A stretch of DNA of 63,177 nt, taken from the NCBI GenBank assembly GCA_012026835.1, contig VEPN01000017.1:1-63177 (forward strand), written 5' to 3'. The translations under genes were made by a program, and so were the position numbers. The notes under the pieces are model-generated. The model saw nothing but the letters and a program-made list of their open reading frames with translations, was not told the origin of the DNA and did not search any database. This stretch comes from Candidatus Methanoperedens sp. (lineage in GTDB: Archaea > Halobacteriota > Methanosarcinia > Methanosarcinales > Methanoperedenaceae). Shown here piece after piece: positions 45,791-54,768 of this stretch; within the stretch, counting starts at the first letter, position 1; every line of letters starts with the position of its first letter.

Positions 45791-46072
45791 ATGGAACTCC
45801 AGGAAAGCGAAGTAGTTACTCTTGTTTTGGGGTTTGCTTCAATCCTGACATTAATGTCTGTCTTCTGGAAAAAAGAGATGCAAAGGCTCCATTTGTTCTA
45901 TGCGGGGTTTGTATTCATTATCTGCGCTTATATCTTCACTGTGGTTGAAGGTATTTTCTGGGGCGGGTTGTTCAACCTGCTTGAACAAGTGTCATACGCG
46001 TTATCCGGGGTTTTATTTGCAGCAGGTTGCAGATCGCTTGTGCTGCATCCGGAATCTGATGAGGTTGCATGA
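45791..46072 (+). CDS. Small three-span membrane protein
   Basis: I do not recognise this 93-residue protein. Three hydrophobic segments are visible (LVLGFASILTLMSVFW, LFYAGFVFIICAYIFTVVEG, LEQVSYALSGVLFAAGC). It resembles the membrane sensor part found at the N-terminus of the next kinase and overlaps that gene by ATGA. It may be a separate sensory subunit. Confidence 0.6.
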   Translation: MELQESEVVTLVLGFASILTLMSVFWKKEMQRLHLFYAGFVFIICAYIFTVVEGIFWGGLFNLLEQVSYALSGVLFAAGCRSLVLHPESDEVA

Positions 46073-47988
46073 ATACTGATGTTATTTTTGCTGTTATTTC
46101 AACTATCGGCTTTGGCATTGCACTTATTTTTTGCTTCCAGATACGAAAGAGCTTAATGGATACAGCGGCCAGGACGTTCCTTTCCGCAAGCATGGGAATA
46201 TATTTTCTAACAGGTATCGGCAAACTGCTGCAATGGTTTTCGATCACTGATTACTTTATTCCTTATCTTGGCCTTTTCGAAATCCTGTTCGTCCCGTTTT
46301 TCCTGTTCTTCGTATATTCTTTCGATACCAATCGTGAGCTTAAAACGCGCAAAAGGGTTGAAGAGGCATTGCAAAAATCCAACAATGACCTTGAAGCCCG
46401 GGTAAAAGAGAGAACTGCACAGCTTGCGACCTCCAATGAAGCGCTGAAGCTTGAAATCACAGAGCGTACCCATGCTGAAGAAACACTGCGGGAAAGTGAA
46501 GAGCAAATCAGGAATCTTCTTGATTCCACGGCAGAGGCAATCTATGGGACCGACCTTAACGGAAACTGCACTTTCTGCAACCCCGCATGCCTCCGGATGC
46601 TTGGATACAGCAGCCTTGATGACCTTATAGGTAAGAACATGCATAGCCTGATCCACCACAGCAGGCACGACGGTAGCCCGTACCCGGCGAAAGATTGCCG
46701 TATTGACCAGGCTTTTAAGCACGGGGAAGGTATACATGTTGATGATGAGGTGCTGTGGCGCCCGGACGGTACATGCTTCCCGGCAGAATACTGGTCATAT
46801 CCTGTACGCCGGGATAATCAAGTCGTGGGCGCAGTAATGACTTTTTTTGACATCACAAAGCGCCGGGAGGCGGAAGAGAGACTCTTACAATCAGAGGAAA
46901 AATACCGGATGCTTATCGAGAACAACCAGGATGGAATCTTTATCAGCCAGGATGATATAATCAAGTTTGCAAATGAGGCATTTGCAAAGATCCATGGATA
47001 CACGGCTGAAGAAATCATCGGAAAGAATATATGGGAAATTATCACGCCTCAGGATATAGACAAGGTAGCCGATGTATTCAGAAGGATACAGGCAGGGGAC
47101 GATGCACCTGGGGAGTTCGAGCTGTGTACATTGCACAGGGACAGAAGGACAAGAATTTTTGTTAATATGAATATCGGGAGGATTACCTACTGCGGCATGT
47201 GGGCTAACATGGGGACAGTCAAGGACATTACGGAGCGCAAAAAAGCAGAAGAGATACAGCTTGAAAACCAGCGGCTTGTGTATCTGAACAAGGCCAAATC
47301 CGGGTTCCTTGCAAACATGAGCCATGAGCTTCGCACTCCTTTGAATTCAATAATCGGTTTTACCGAACTCCTGAAGCAGAAAGTAGCCGGGCAACTCAAT
47401 GAAAAACAGGATCGCTATGTAGAGAATGTCCTTACCAACTCCAAGCTCCTGTTAAGCCTCATTGAGGATATCCTCGACTTCAATAAGATAGAAGAAGGGA
47501 GGATAGATCTTGTATTCGAGGAATTACCAGTTCCTGAAACCATAAAAAAGATACTCGAACTATTAAAAGAAAACGCTTCAAGAAAATACGTGACCCTTAA
47601 AGCTGAGTTAGACCCTGAACTTACTGTTATTGAGGCAGACAGGCAGAGATTCAACCAGATACTCTATAACCTGCTAGAGAACGCAGTTAAATTCAGCAAG
47701 ACCGAAGGGGGAATTGTTACAATAACAACCAGGAGAGAAGGTAACACGGGGATATTCCAGATATCTGATACTGGTATCGGGATAAAAGAATATGATATGG
47801 GGCGGATGTTTAAGGCTTTTGAACAACTCGATGCCGGAATAACCAGGAAATACGGAGGTACGGGGCTTGGGCTTGCGATCACAAAGAGGCTGGTAGAGCT
47901 GCACGGAGGGGAGATAACGGTGGTGAGCAGGTACGGGCTGGGAAGCACGTTCACTTTTTCAATCCCAGTTTCGCAGGTGTGGAATTAA
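46069..47988 (+). CDS. Membrane histidine kinase 5 (3TM-coiled coil-PAS-PAS-HisKA-HATPase)
   Basis: Three N-terminal membrane spans (about 5-90) with short loops, a coiled coil (NNDLEARVKERTAQLATSNE), a PAS at about 145-265 with HDGSPYPAKDCRIDQAFKHG, a second PAS at about 275-390 (NQDGIFISQDDIIKFANEAF), then [47 protein letters not shown] and GTGLGLAIT. The first PAS carries a conserved Cys seen also in kinase 8. Without a large external domain it probably senses membrane state or the adjacent small membrane protein. Confidence 0.9.
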   Translation: MNTDVIFAVISTIGFGIALIFCFQIRKSLMDTAARTFLSASMGIYFLTGIGKLLQWFSITDYFIPYLGLFEILFVPFFLFFVYSFDTNRELKTRKRVEEALQKSNNDLEARVKERTAQLATSNEALKLEITERTHAEETLRESEEQIRNLLDSTAEAIYGTDLNGNCTFCNPACLRMLGYSSLDDLIGKNMHSLIHHSRHDGSPYPAKDCRIDQAFKHGEGIHVDDEVLWRPDGTCFPAEYWSYPVRRDNQVVGAVMTFFDITKRREAEERLLQSEEKYRMLIENNQDGIFISQDDIIKFANEAFAKIHGYTAEEIIGKNIWEIITPQDIDKVADVFRRIQAGDDAPGEFELCTLHRDRRTRIFVNMNIGRITYCGMWANMGTVKDITERKKAEEIQLENQRLVYLNKAKSGFLANMSHELRTPLNSIIGFTELLKQKVAGQLNEKQDRYVENVLTNSKLLLSLIEDILDFNKIEEGRIDLVFEELPVPETIKKILELLKENASRKYVTLKAELDPELTVIEADRQRFNQILYNLLENAVKFSKTEGGIVTITTRREGNTGIFQISDTGIGIKEYDMGRMFKAFEQLDAGITRKYGGTGLGLAITKRLVELHGGEITVVSRYGLGSTFTFSIPVSQVWN

Positions 47989-47989
47989 A

Positions 47990-48913
47990 ATGAATATGAG
48001 ATGGATATACGTAGTGCTGGCAATTGCCCTGGTGGCCGGACTTGCCGGATATTACACTTATATAAATTTAAACGATGATATAAAAAATAGCCCTGAACAG
48101 CAAAAAACAGGTTTGTCACGGAATACAAGAACAATAACAATTGGAACAGATTCATACTATGCAGCCAAACAGCTAACAGAATTTCAGCCTCTTGCGGATT
48201 ATATCGCATTAAAGCTCAGTGATGATGAAACAATTTATGAAGGCAGGGTAGTAGTTGTAAAGACAGTTGATAATGTAACCGATCTATTAAAGGAAAAGAA
48301 AATCGATCTGTATATAGCCAGCCCTTTTACAGTTTATCTGGTTTCAAAAAAAAGCGGAGCAATAATATTTTTAAGAGGATGGAGAGACGGGGTACCACAG
48401 TATCATTCGCTGTTTGTTGTCAGGAATGATTCGTCCATAAGAACGCTTCAGGATTTTTTGGGAAAAACCATTGCGTTCCAGACGCCGGAATCCAGTTCAG
48501 GATATCTGCTGCCCAGGGCGCATTTTCTGGAGAAGGGCCTTAACCTGAGCCAATCGGACGGAAAAAACAGCGTCAAATATATTTTCACAGAAGAGGAAGA
48601 GGAAAATATAGTCTTATGGGTAATTGAAGGAAAAGCAGACATAGCAGCATTATCCAACCTTAATTTTGATAAGCTTGTAAAATCGCGTAAAGATGAGTTA
48701 AAAATAATCGACAGAACCATCGATGTACCAAGACTTGTAGTGTCTTACAGGTCAGATATTGACCCTTCGCTTCTTGAAAGAATCAGGCAGGTACTCCTGG
48801 ACATGGACAAAGACCCGCAGATCAGTTCATTCACTACAAGAACTAAAAAATATGACGAGATATCAGAAGAGGAAATTAACAATATCAGCAGACTGACAAA
48901 TTTATTGGATTAA
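47990..48913 (+). CDS. Membrane-anchored PhnD-like solute-binding protein 1
   Basis: An uncleaved-looking N-terminal anchor (IYVVLAIALVAGLAGYYTYI) is followed by a periplasmic-binding type II fold of the phosphate/phosphonate group: FQPLADYIALKLSDDETIYE, LKEKKIDLYIASPFTVYLVS, FVVRNDSSIRTLQDFLGKTI and FQTPESSSGYLLPRAHFLEK. The family binds oxyanions such as phosphonate, phosphite or phosphate, but this ligand is unknown. No permease or ATPase is nearby, so a sensing role with kinases 5 or 6 is inferred. It starts two bases after kinase 5. Confidence 0.85.
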   Translation: MNMRWIYVVLAIALVAGLAGYYTYINLNDDIKNSPEQQKTGLSRNTRTITIGTDSYYAAKQLTEFQPLADYIALKLSDDETIYEGRVVVVKTVDNVTDLLKEKKIDLYIASPFTVYLVSKKSGAIIFLRGWRDGVPQYHSLFVVRNDSSIRTLQDFLGKTIAFQTPESSSGYLLPRAHFLEKGLNLSQSDGKNSVKYIFTEEEEENIVLWVIEGKADIAALSNLNFDKLVKSRKDELKIIDRTIDVPRLVVSYRSDIDPSLLERIRQVLLDMDKDPQISSFTTRTKKYDEISEEEINNISRLTNLLD

Positions 48914-48940
48914 ATTATTAAAATAAACAATGAGGTCAAA

Positions 48941-49861
48941 ATGAAACTGAACAGGAAATCCATATATATTCTTTTAGCAGTTGTTTTACTTGCCGGTCTG
49001 TTAGTTTATAATATAAATTCTTCAGGCGTTGATAATGGCAGGGAAGTAAAACAAAATCTGGAAAATACAGAGATAATAAGCATTGGTACTATCGGGGATG
49101 ATGCAGTCCGTAAAATAGAACTTTTCCAGCCTACTGCGGATTATATTGCCGAAAAGTTAAGCGATAATAAAACCACCTATAAAGGTAAAGTCATTATTGC
49201 AAAAACACTTGATAATTTAAGCGACCTCTTAAAAGAACAGAAAGTGGATTTATTCGTTGAGAGTCCTTTAACAGCGGCTGTGATAGCCAATAAGAGTGGT
49301 TCGGTGCCTTTTTTGAGAAGATGGAAGAATGGAATCGGTTACTATTACTCGGTATTTATTGTACGAAAAAATTCTTCCATCAGTACGGCGGATGATCTCG
49401 TAGGGAAAACTGTTATTTTTGAAGACCCGGCATCCACTTCCGGATATTTACTGCCAAAAGCATACCTGCGCCAGAAAGGCTATTCATTGAACCAGCCGGC
49501 CGGAGAAAATAGTATCGGTTTTGTCTTTAGCGGAAATGATGATAATACCCCGATATGGGTGATAGAAGGAAAAGCAGATGCCGGTGTGATGTCAGATATC
49601 GATTTTAAAAAACTCCCCGATACCCAGAAAAGCGAGTTAAGAATAATTGACAGGACGACCGACCTGCCAAGACATATAGTATCCCGCAGGTCGGATCTTG
49701 ACCCGGTTATGGTGGAAAAAATCAGGCAAATACTGCTGGATATGGATAAAGACCCCGTGGGAATTGGTATTATGAACGATTTTGAAAAAACAAAAAAATA
49801 TGATGAGATAACTGGCGATGAAATGAATAACATTAATAAAATTTTTAACTCATTAGAATAA
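48941..49861 (+). CDS. Membrane-anchored PhnD-like solute-binding protein 2
   Basis: A tandem paralogue of the preceding gene with the same layout: anchor SIYILLAVVLLAGLLVYNIN, LFQPTADYIAEKLSDNKTTY, LKEQKVDLFVESPLTAAVIA, FIVRKNSSISTADDLVGKTV, and FEDPASTSGYLLPKAYLRQK. The ends also match (VRKIRQILLDMDKDP-like in both). Divergence inside the binding lobes suggests a different ligand. It lies 13 bases before kinase 6. Confidence 0.85.
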   Translation: MKLNRKSIYILLAVVLLAGLLVYNINSSGVDNGREVKQNLENTEIISIGTIGDDAVRKIELFQPTADYIAEKLSDNKTTYKGKVIIAKTLDNLSDLLKEQKVDLFVESPLTAAVIANKSGSVPFLRRWKNGIGYYYSVFIVRKNSSISTADDLVGKTVIFEDPASTSGYLLPKAYLRQKGYSLNQPAGENSIGFVFSGNDDNTPIWVIEGKADAGVMSDIDFKKLPDTQKSELRIIDRTTDLPRHIVSRRSDLDPVMVEKIRQILLDMDKDPVGIGIMNDFEKTKKYDEITGDEMNNINKIFNSLE

Positions 49862-49874
49862 TAAAGAGGATATA

Positions 49875-51365
49875 TTGGCAATCCGGAAAATAAGTTATAA
49901 GTTGACGGTTCTTGCGATAGTGCCCGTAATTTTATCGATGGTAGTTTTCGGAAGTATATCTTACGTTATTTTTAAGGAGCAGTTGATAAATGAACGGATA
50001 GAAGAGACAACATCATTGATTGATTTATCTTCACAGGAAATCAAGAATCCGCTGTATTTCCTGGATATAAGCAAGCTCAACAGCATTATTAAAAATATTA
50101 AGAAAAATCCTAACATCCTGGCAGTGTACATTATGGAACCTGATGGAAGGGTAATTACTGATGGTACGCCTGAAAATAAATTCTATAATCAAATATTAGA
50201 TGATGAATTCAGTAAAAAATCCATAATATCTGACGGTACTTACATTGAAATTGAAGATAATATCATCCGCATTTCCACTCCCGAAATTATCAACGAGAAG
50301 ATCGGGATAATCAGGATAGATTATTCTTTAAATGAGCTTGACAGGGCTTTACAGAACCTTATTGTTCTACTTATGGCAGTTGGTACGCTTATAATCCTTG
50401 TTGTTGCTTCCATAGATATTTTCATTTCAAGGAACATCTCAAAACCGATAATAGGCCTGAGGGATGCCTCTTTTGAAATTGCTAAAGGAAATTTTGGAAC
50501 AAAAATAGAAATCCGGTCAAATGATGAGATAGGTGAACTGGCAGAAGCATTTAATAAAATGGCGCAAGATTTGCAGAGATCAATTGCTGAACTTAAACGT
50601 ACAGAAGAAATACGCCACGAGAACGAGCACCTCATCTATGCCAGCAAGTTAAAATCCGAGTTCCTAGCGATTATGAGCCATGAACTGCGCACCCCGTTAA
50701 ATTCGATAATCGGTTTTTCGGAACTCCTGAAAATGGGGGGAGGATTGAGTGAAAAACAGGAACACTATCTGGATAATGTTCTTACAAGCAGCAAATTCCT
50801 GCTCGGCCTTATCAACGAAATCCTTGACCTTTCCAAGGTTGAAGCCGGGAAGATGGAACTGGCAATCGAAAAAGTTTCTGTGCCTGCAATGATAAACGAG
50901 ACTGTCATGCTCCTTAAGGAAAAAGCAGCAAAGAGTAATATAAACCTGATAAAAAACCTGGATACTGAACTGGATTTTATCGAAGTTGATCCCCAGAGAT
51001 TCAAGCAGATTCTTTTTAACCTCCTCAGCAATGCTGTAAAATTCAGCAAACCTGAAGGGGGAACTGTAACTGTTACATCTGAAAGGGAAGGTAATATGGC
51101 AAAGTTCCAGGTATCGGATACAGGTATCGGTATTATGGAAGAAGATATGGGTAAACTATTCAAGGCTTTTGACCAGCTTGATACAGGGATTTCCAGGAAA
51201 TACGGAGGTACGGGGCTTGGGCTTGCGATATCAAAAAAGATGGTCGAACTTCATGACGGCAAAATCATGGCAGAGAGTAAATACGGCGTTGGTAGCATGT
51301 TTACATTTATCCTGCCTATAGAGGCAAAAGCGCGGGATAAAAATAAAATAACAAGGGGAGATTAA
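49875..51365 (+). CDS. Membrane histidine kinase 6 (sensor-HAMP-HisKA-HATPase)
   Basis: The first span is at about residues 12-33, then a small external domain of about 120 residues (FLDISKLNSIIKNIKKNPNI, YIMEPDGRVITDGTPENKFY) resembling a double-PAS/Cache-like sensor, a second span at about 157-180 and HAMP 181-235. It lacks PAS domains. The core has [47 protein letters not shown] and [13 protein letters not shown] start is used; no good ATG alternative exists. Following two binding-protein genes, it is the best candidate partner for them. Confidence 0.88.
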   Translation: MAIRKISYKLTVLAIVPVILSMVVFGSISYVIFKEQLINERIEETTSLIDLSSQEIKNPLYFLDISKLNSIIKNIKKNPNILAVYIMEPDGRVITDGTPENKFYNQILDDEFSKKSIISDGTYIEIEDNIIRISTPEIINEKIGIIRIDYSLNELDRALQNLIVLLMAVGTLIILVVASIDIFISRNISKPIIGLRDASFEIAKGNFGTKIEIRSNDEIGELAEAFNKMAQDLQRSIAELKRTEEIRHENEHLIYASKLKSEFLAIMSHELRTPLNSIIGFSELLKMGGGLSEKQEHYLDNVLTSSKFLLGLINEILDLSKVEAGKMELAIEKVSVPAMINETVMLLKEKAAKSNINLIKNLDTELDFIEVDPQRFKQILFNLLSNAVKFSKPEGGTVTVTSEREGNMAKFQVSDTGIGIMEEDMGKLFKAFDQLDTGISRKYGGTGLGLAISKKMVELHDGKIMAESKYGVGSMFTFILPIEAKARDKNKITRGD

Positions 51366-51366
51366 T

Positions 51367-52575
51367 ATGAAGAAAAAATTTTCTTTGATAGTGTCGATAC
51401 TGTTTGTATCAATAATAATTGCAGGTTGCCTGGATAAAGTCGAGAAAGAGCCTGCAAAACCACACAATGCTAACGGCATTACAGATACGGAGATTATCAT
51501 CGGCTCTTCATTACCGCTGACCGGGGATTCCGGTGTAATAGGGACACAATACACTCACGGCTCCCTGGCTTTGATAAATGAAACAAATGCCCAGGGAGGA
51601 ATCCATGGCCGTAAGATCAGGCTCATACAGTACGATGACCAGTACGACCCGGTAAAAACCGTAGCAAATACGCAAAAATTGATACTGGAAGATAAGGTCT
51701 TCATTTTGTTCGATTATGTCGGGACACCTACAAGCATTAAAATAACCGACATGGCTGAGGAAGCAAAAATTCCTGTCATGGGAATATTTTCAGGCGCTGA
51801 AGAACTGAGAACTCCTTTTCAGCCATATGTTTTTAATGTGCGCGCCTCATATTACCAGGAAACCGACGCTGCAATTGATTATTTTGTAAAGAACCTGGGC
51901 TTAAAAAGAATCGCTGTCTTTTACCAGGATGATGCATTCGGGCTTGCGGGATTGAGGGGCGTGGAAATCGCGTTGAACAAATATGGCCTGAAGCCGGTTG
52001 CTACAAGCACATACATCAGCGGCACAGAGGACCTGGAAAACGCCCGGCGAATAATTAAACAAGAAAATCCGGATGTTATTGTCATGTTAGGCACGTACCA
52101 GCCCCTGGCAACGTTTATAAAAAATTATAAGGAGCAGGGCGGCGATCCATATTTTTACAGCGTGTCTTTTGTGGGCGCGGATGCTTTTGCCCTGGAACTG
52201 TCAGGCAAGGGGATAAACACGTCTGACAGGATCATCGTAACCCAGGTCGTTCCTGACCCATATGAAGCTGCCGCCATTTACCTGAGGACTGTCCAGAATT
52301 ACAGGAGACAACTGGCAAAACATTTCCCGCAGGATGAACCCAATTACGTGGGCCTTGAAGGGTACATGAATTCCCTGATCCTGACAAAGGTGCTGAATGA
52401 TACCGGAAGGGACCTGGACAGGAATAGTTTTATCAGGACAGCGGAGTCTCTTAAAGATTACAGCGCAGGCATAGGATTCCCTGGCAATTACGGGCCAAAT
52501 GACCATCAGGCGTTTGATAAAGTGTTTCTTTCCCACCTGGATAATGGAAGATTCCTGTTATTTGAATTAGATTGA
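51367..52575 (+). CDS. LivK-like branched-chain amino acid binding lipoprotein
   Basis: The signal peptide ends in a lipobox IIIAGC (Cys about residue 19). The type I periplasmic-binding fold is clear: IIIGSSLPLTGDSGVIGTQY, RKIRLIQYDDQYDPVKTVAN, RIAVFYQDDAFGLAGLRGVE and VDVIVMLGTY-like strand, with VGLEGYMNSLILTKVLNDTG at the end. The family binds branched-chain amino acids, amides or related molecules. No Liv transporter is adjacent. It starts one base after kinase 6 and six before kinase 7, implying a shared message and possible sensing partnership. Confidence 0.88.
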   Translation: MKKKFSLIVSILFVSIIIAGCLDKVEKEPAKPHNANGITDTEIIIGSSLPLTGDSGVIGTQYTHGSLALINETNAQGGIHGRKIRLIQYDDQYDPVKTVANTQKLILEDKVFILFDYVGTPTSIKITDMAEEAKIPVMGIFSGAEELRTPFQPYVFNVRASYYQETDAAIDYFVKNLGLKRIAVFYQDDAFGLAGLRGVEIALNKYGLKPVATSTYISGTEDLENARRIIKQENPDVIVMLGTYQPLATFIKNYKEQGGDPYFYSVSFVGADAFALELSGKGINTSDRIIVTQVVPDPYEAAAIYLRTVQNYRRQLAKHFPQDEPNYVGLEGYMNSLILTKVLNDTGRDLDRNSFIRTAESLKDYSAGIGFPGNYGPNDHQAFDKVFLSHLDNGRFLLFELD

Positions 52576-52581
52576 TTTAAT

Positions 52582-54768
52582 ATGAGATTACAATATAAAT
52601 TATTTGTTTTTCTGGCAATCCTGATCCTGGTATTTGGTTCTGCCACTATCGTATCAACTTCAATGATCCTGAAAAAAGAATTAGAACATACGCTGATAGT
52701 AAGAGAAAGAACCGGGTCTGAAGTCCTGGAACACAGGATATTCCCGTATATTGCAAATAAGGAATATGATAAAGTAACAAGCATTTTATTTGAGGATAAG
52801 GCGGTCAGGAAAGAATCGATAAATTATATATTTGTAAACGATAACAACGGGAATATACTGGCACATACTTTTTTAGATCAAATACCCGGAAATATAAAAA
52901 ACCGTGTTCATAACGAAGTTGAAGATTTTTCTGCCACTGAATTCATCATTAATGATGTTCCTGTAATAGAAATAGTAATAGCGGTAAAAGAAGGCGCATA
53001 CGAAGCCGGGCATCTTCATGTAGGATATAAGAAAGAGTATATAGACAACATTATTTCCCGGAATATAAACACAATGGTGTCCATCCTGGTCATTTTAATG
53101 GCCTCTTCAATAATTTTAAGTTTCTTCTTAAGCAAATTCATAGTCAGACCAATCAATGAGCTTTCAAGAGGTATGCTGGAAGTCAGTAAAGGGAACCTCA
53201 ATCACCGGATAAAGACCGACTCAAAGGATGAACTTGGGGAACTTGCCCTTACTTTCAAAAAAATGACCGAAGACCTGCGGAAAACAACTGTTTCGAAAGA
53301 TTACGTGGACAATATAATAAGGAGCATGTTCGGCACAATAGTAGTCGTAACCCCGGATGGACAGATACAGACAGTGAACCAGGCTACATGCGATATGCTT
53401 GGATATAAAGCGCAAGAACTGGTCGGGCAGCCGGTTGATATCCTGTTTGCCGATGAGAACATAAAGCATAAAGCTGCGTGGTTTGATGAACTGACTGAAA
53501 CCAATTATGTCAGCAATATAGAAAAAACATACCTGGCAAAAGACGGAAGAAGAATACCCATGCTTTTCACAGGTTCCGTAATGCGTAATGATAACGGCGA
53601 AGTCCAGGGGCTGGTTTGCGTGGCTCTTGATATTACGGAACGCAAACGGATGATGGAACAGCTCAAACAGAAAAATGAATTTGTAAGGACTACACTGGAA
53701 TCTCTTCCTTACCCCTTCTACGTTATTAATGCCCGGGATTATACCATAGCCCTTGCGAATTCAGCGGCTTATAGCGGCAACATGGGGAAAGATTCCACTT
53801 GTTATGCTCTCACCCATAAAAGAAGTGAACCATGCAAGGGCGGAGAACATGAATGTCCGCTTGAAGAGGTAAAAAGAACAGAGATGCCTGCAATAGTAGA
53901 GCATGTCCACCTTGATATGAAAGGCGATCCCAGGAACGTGGAAGTTCATTGCTATCCCATTTTCGATAATAGTGGCAATGTTGTGCAGGTTATAGAATAT
54001 TCCCTGGATATCACGGAACGCAAGGAGGCGGAAAAAATCCGTCTTGAGAACCTGCGCCTTGACCTTGCAAGCAGGACAAAATCTGAGTTCTTAGCCAATA
54101 TGAGTCATGAGCTTCGCACACCTCTTAACGCCATAATTGGCTTTTGCGAGCTTATCAAGCAAAAAGTGCACGGGGAACTGACTGAAAAACAGGAGCATTA
54201 TGTGGATAATGTCCTGGCGAGCGGCAAATTCCTTCTCAACCTCATTAATGATATTCTTGACCTGTCAAAAGTTGAAGCAGGGAAGATAGAACTGGTGATT
54301 GAAAAGATCTCACTGCCGTCGGTAATAAATGAGACGATGAACCTTATAAAAGAAAAAGCATCAAAGCATAATATTGCCCTGAAAACAGTATTTGACCCCG
54401 CACTGGATATAATCGAGGCAGACCAGCAGAGATTCAAGCAGATACTTTTTAACCTGCTCAGTAATGCCGTGAAATTCAGTAAAGAAGAAGGAGGGACTGT
54501 TACCATAACAACGAAAAAGGATGGGGATATGGCAAGAATTTCAGTCTCGGATACAGGCATAGGTATCAGGGAAGATGACTTAAGGAAACTATTCACCGAG
54601 TTTGAACAACTTGACTCAGGCATCTCAAAAAAATACGGGGGTACCGGGCTTGGGCTTTCTATCACAAAGAAACTGGTCGAACTTCACGGAGGCAAAATTA
54701 TGGTAGAAAGTAAGGCCGGTGAAGGAACCACGTTTACCTTTGTATTGCCGATCTCGGTGAGAAAATGA
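52582..54768 (+). CDS. Membrane histidine kinase 7 (sensor-HAMP-PAS-Cys-rich PAS-HisKA-HATPase)
   Basis: Spans at about 6-28 and 162-184 bracket a Cache-like external domain (YIFVNDNNGNILAHTFLDQI). HAMP is at 185-240 and a first PAS at about 250-355. The second PAS holds three cysteines in CYALTHKRSEPCKGGEHECP (near residues 405-430), a possible metal or redox site. The core has [47 protein letters not shown] and GTGLGLSIT. The HisKA DNA is close to that of kinase 2. It follows the LivK-like gene and overlaps kinase 8 by ATGA. Confidence 0.9.
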   Translation: MRLQYKLFVFLAILILVFGSATIVSTSMILKKELEHTLIVRERTGSEVLEHRIFPYIANKEYDKVTSILFEDKAVRKESINYIFVNDNNGNILAHTFLDQIPGNIKNRVHNEVEDFSATEFIINDVPVIEIVIAVKEGAYEAGHLHVGYKKEYIDNIISRNINTMVSILVILMASSIILSFFLSKFIVRPINELSRGMLEVSKGNLNHRIKTDSKDELGELALTFKKMTEDLRKTTVSKDYVDNIIRSMFGTIVVVTPDGQIQTVNQATCDMLGYKAQELVGQPVDILFADENIKHKAAWFDELTETNYVSNIEKTYLAKDGRRIPMLFTGSVMRNDNGEVQGLVCVALDITERKRMMEQLKQKNEFVRTTLESLPYPFYVINARDYTIALANSAAYSGNMGKDSTCYALTHKRSEPCKGGEHECPLEEVKRTEMPAIVEHVHLDMKGDPRNVEVHCYPIFDNSGNVVQVIEYSLDITERKEAEKIRLENLRLDLASRTKSEFLANMSHELRTPLNAIIGFCELIKQKVHGELTEKQEHYVDNVLASGKFLLNLINDILDLSKVEAGKIELVIEKISLPSVINETMNLIKEKASKHNIALKTVFDPALDIIEADQQRFKQILFNLLSNAVKFSKEEGGTVTITTKKDGDMARISVSDTGIGIREDDLRKLFTEFEQLDSGISKKYGGTGLGLSITKKLVELHGGKIMVESKAGEGTTFTFVLPISVRK

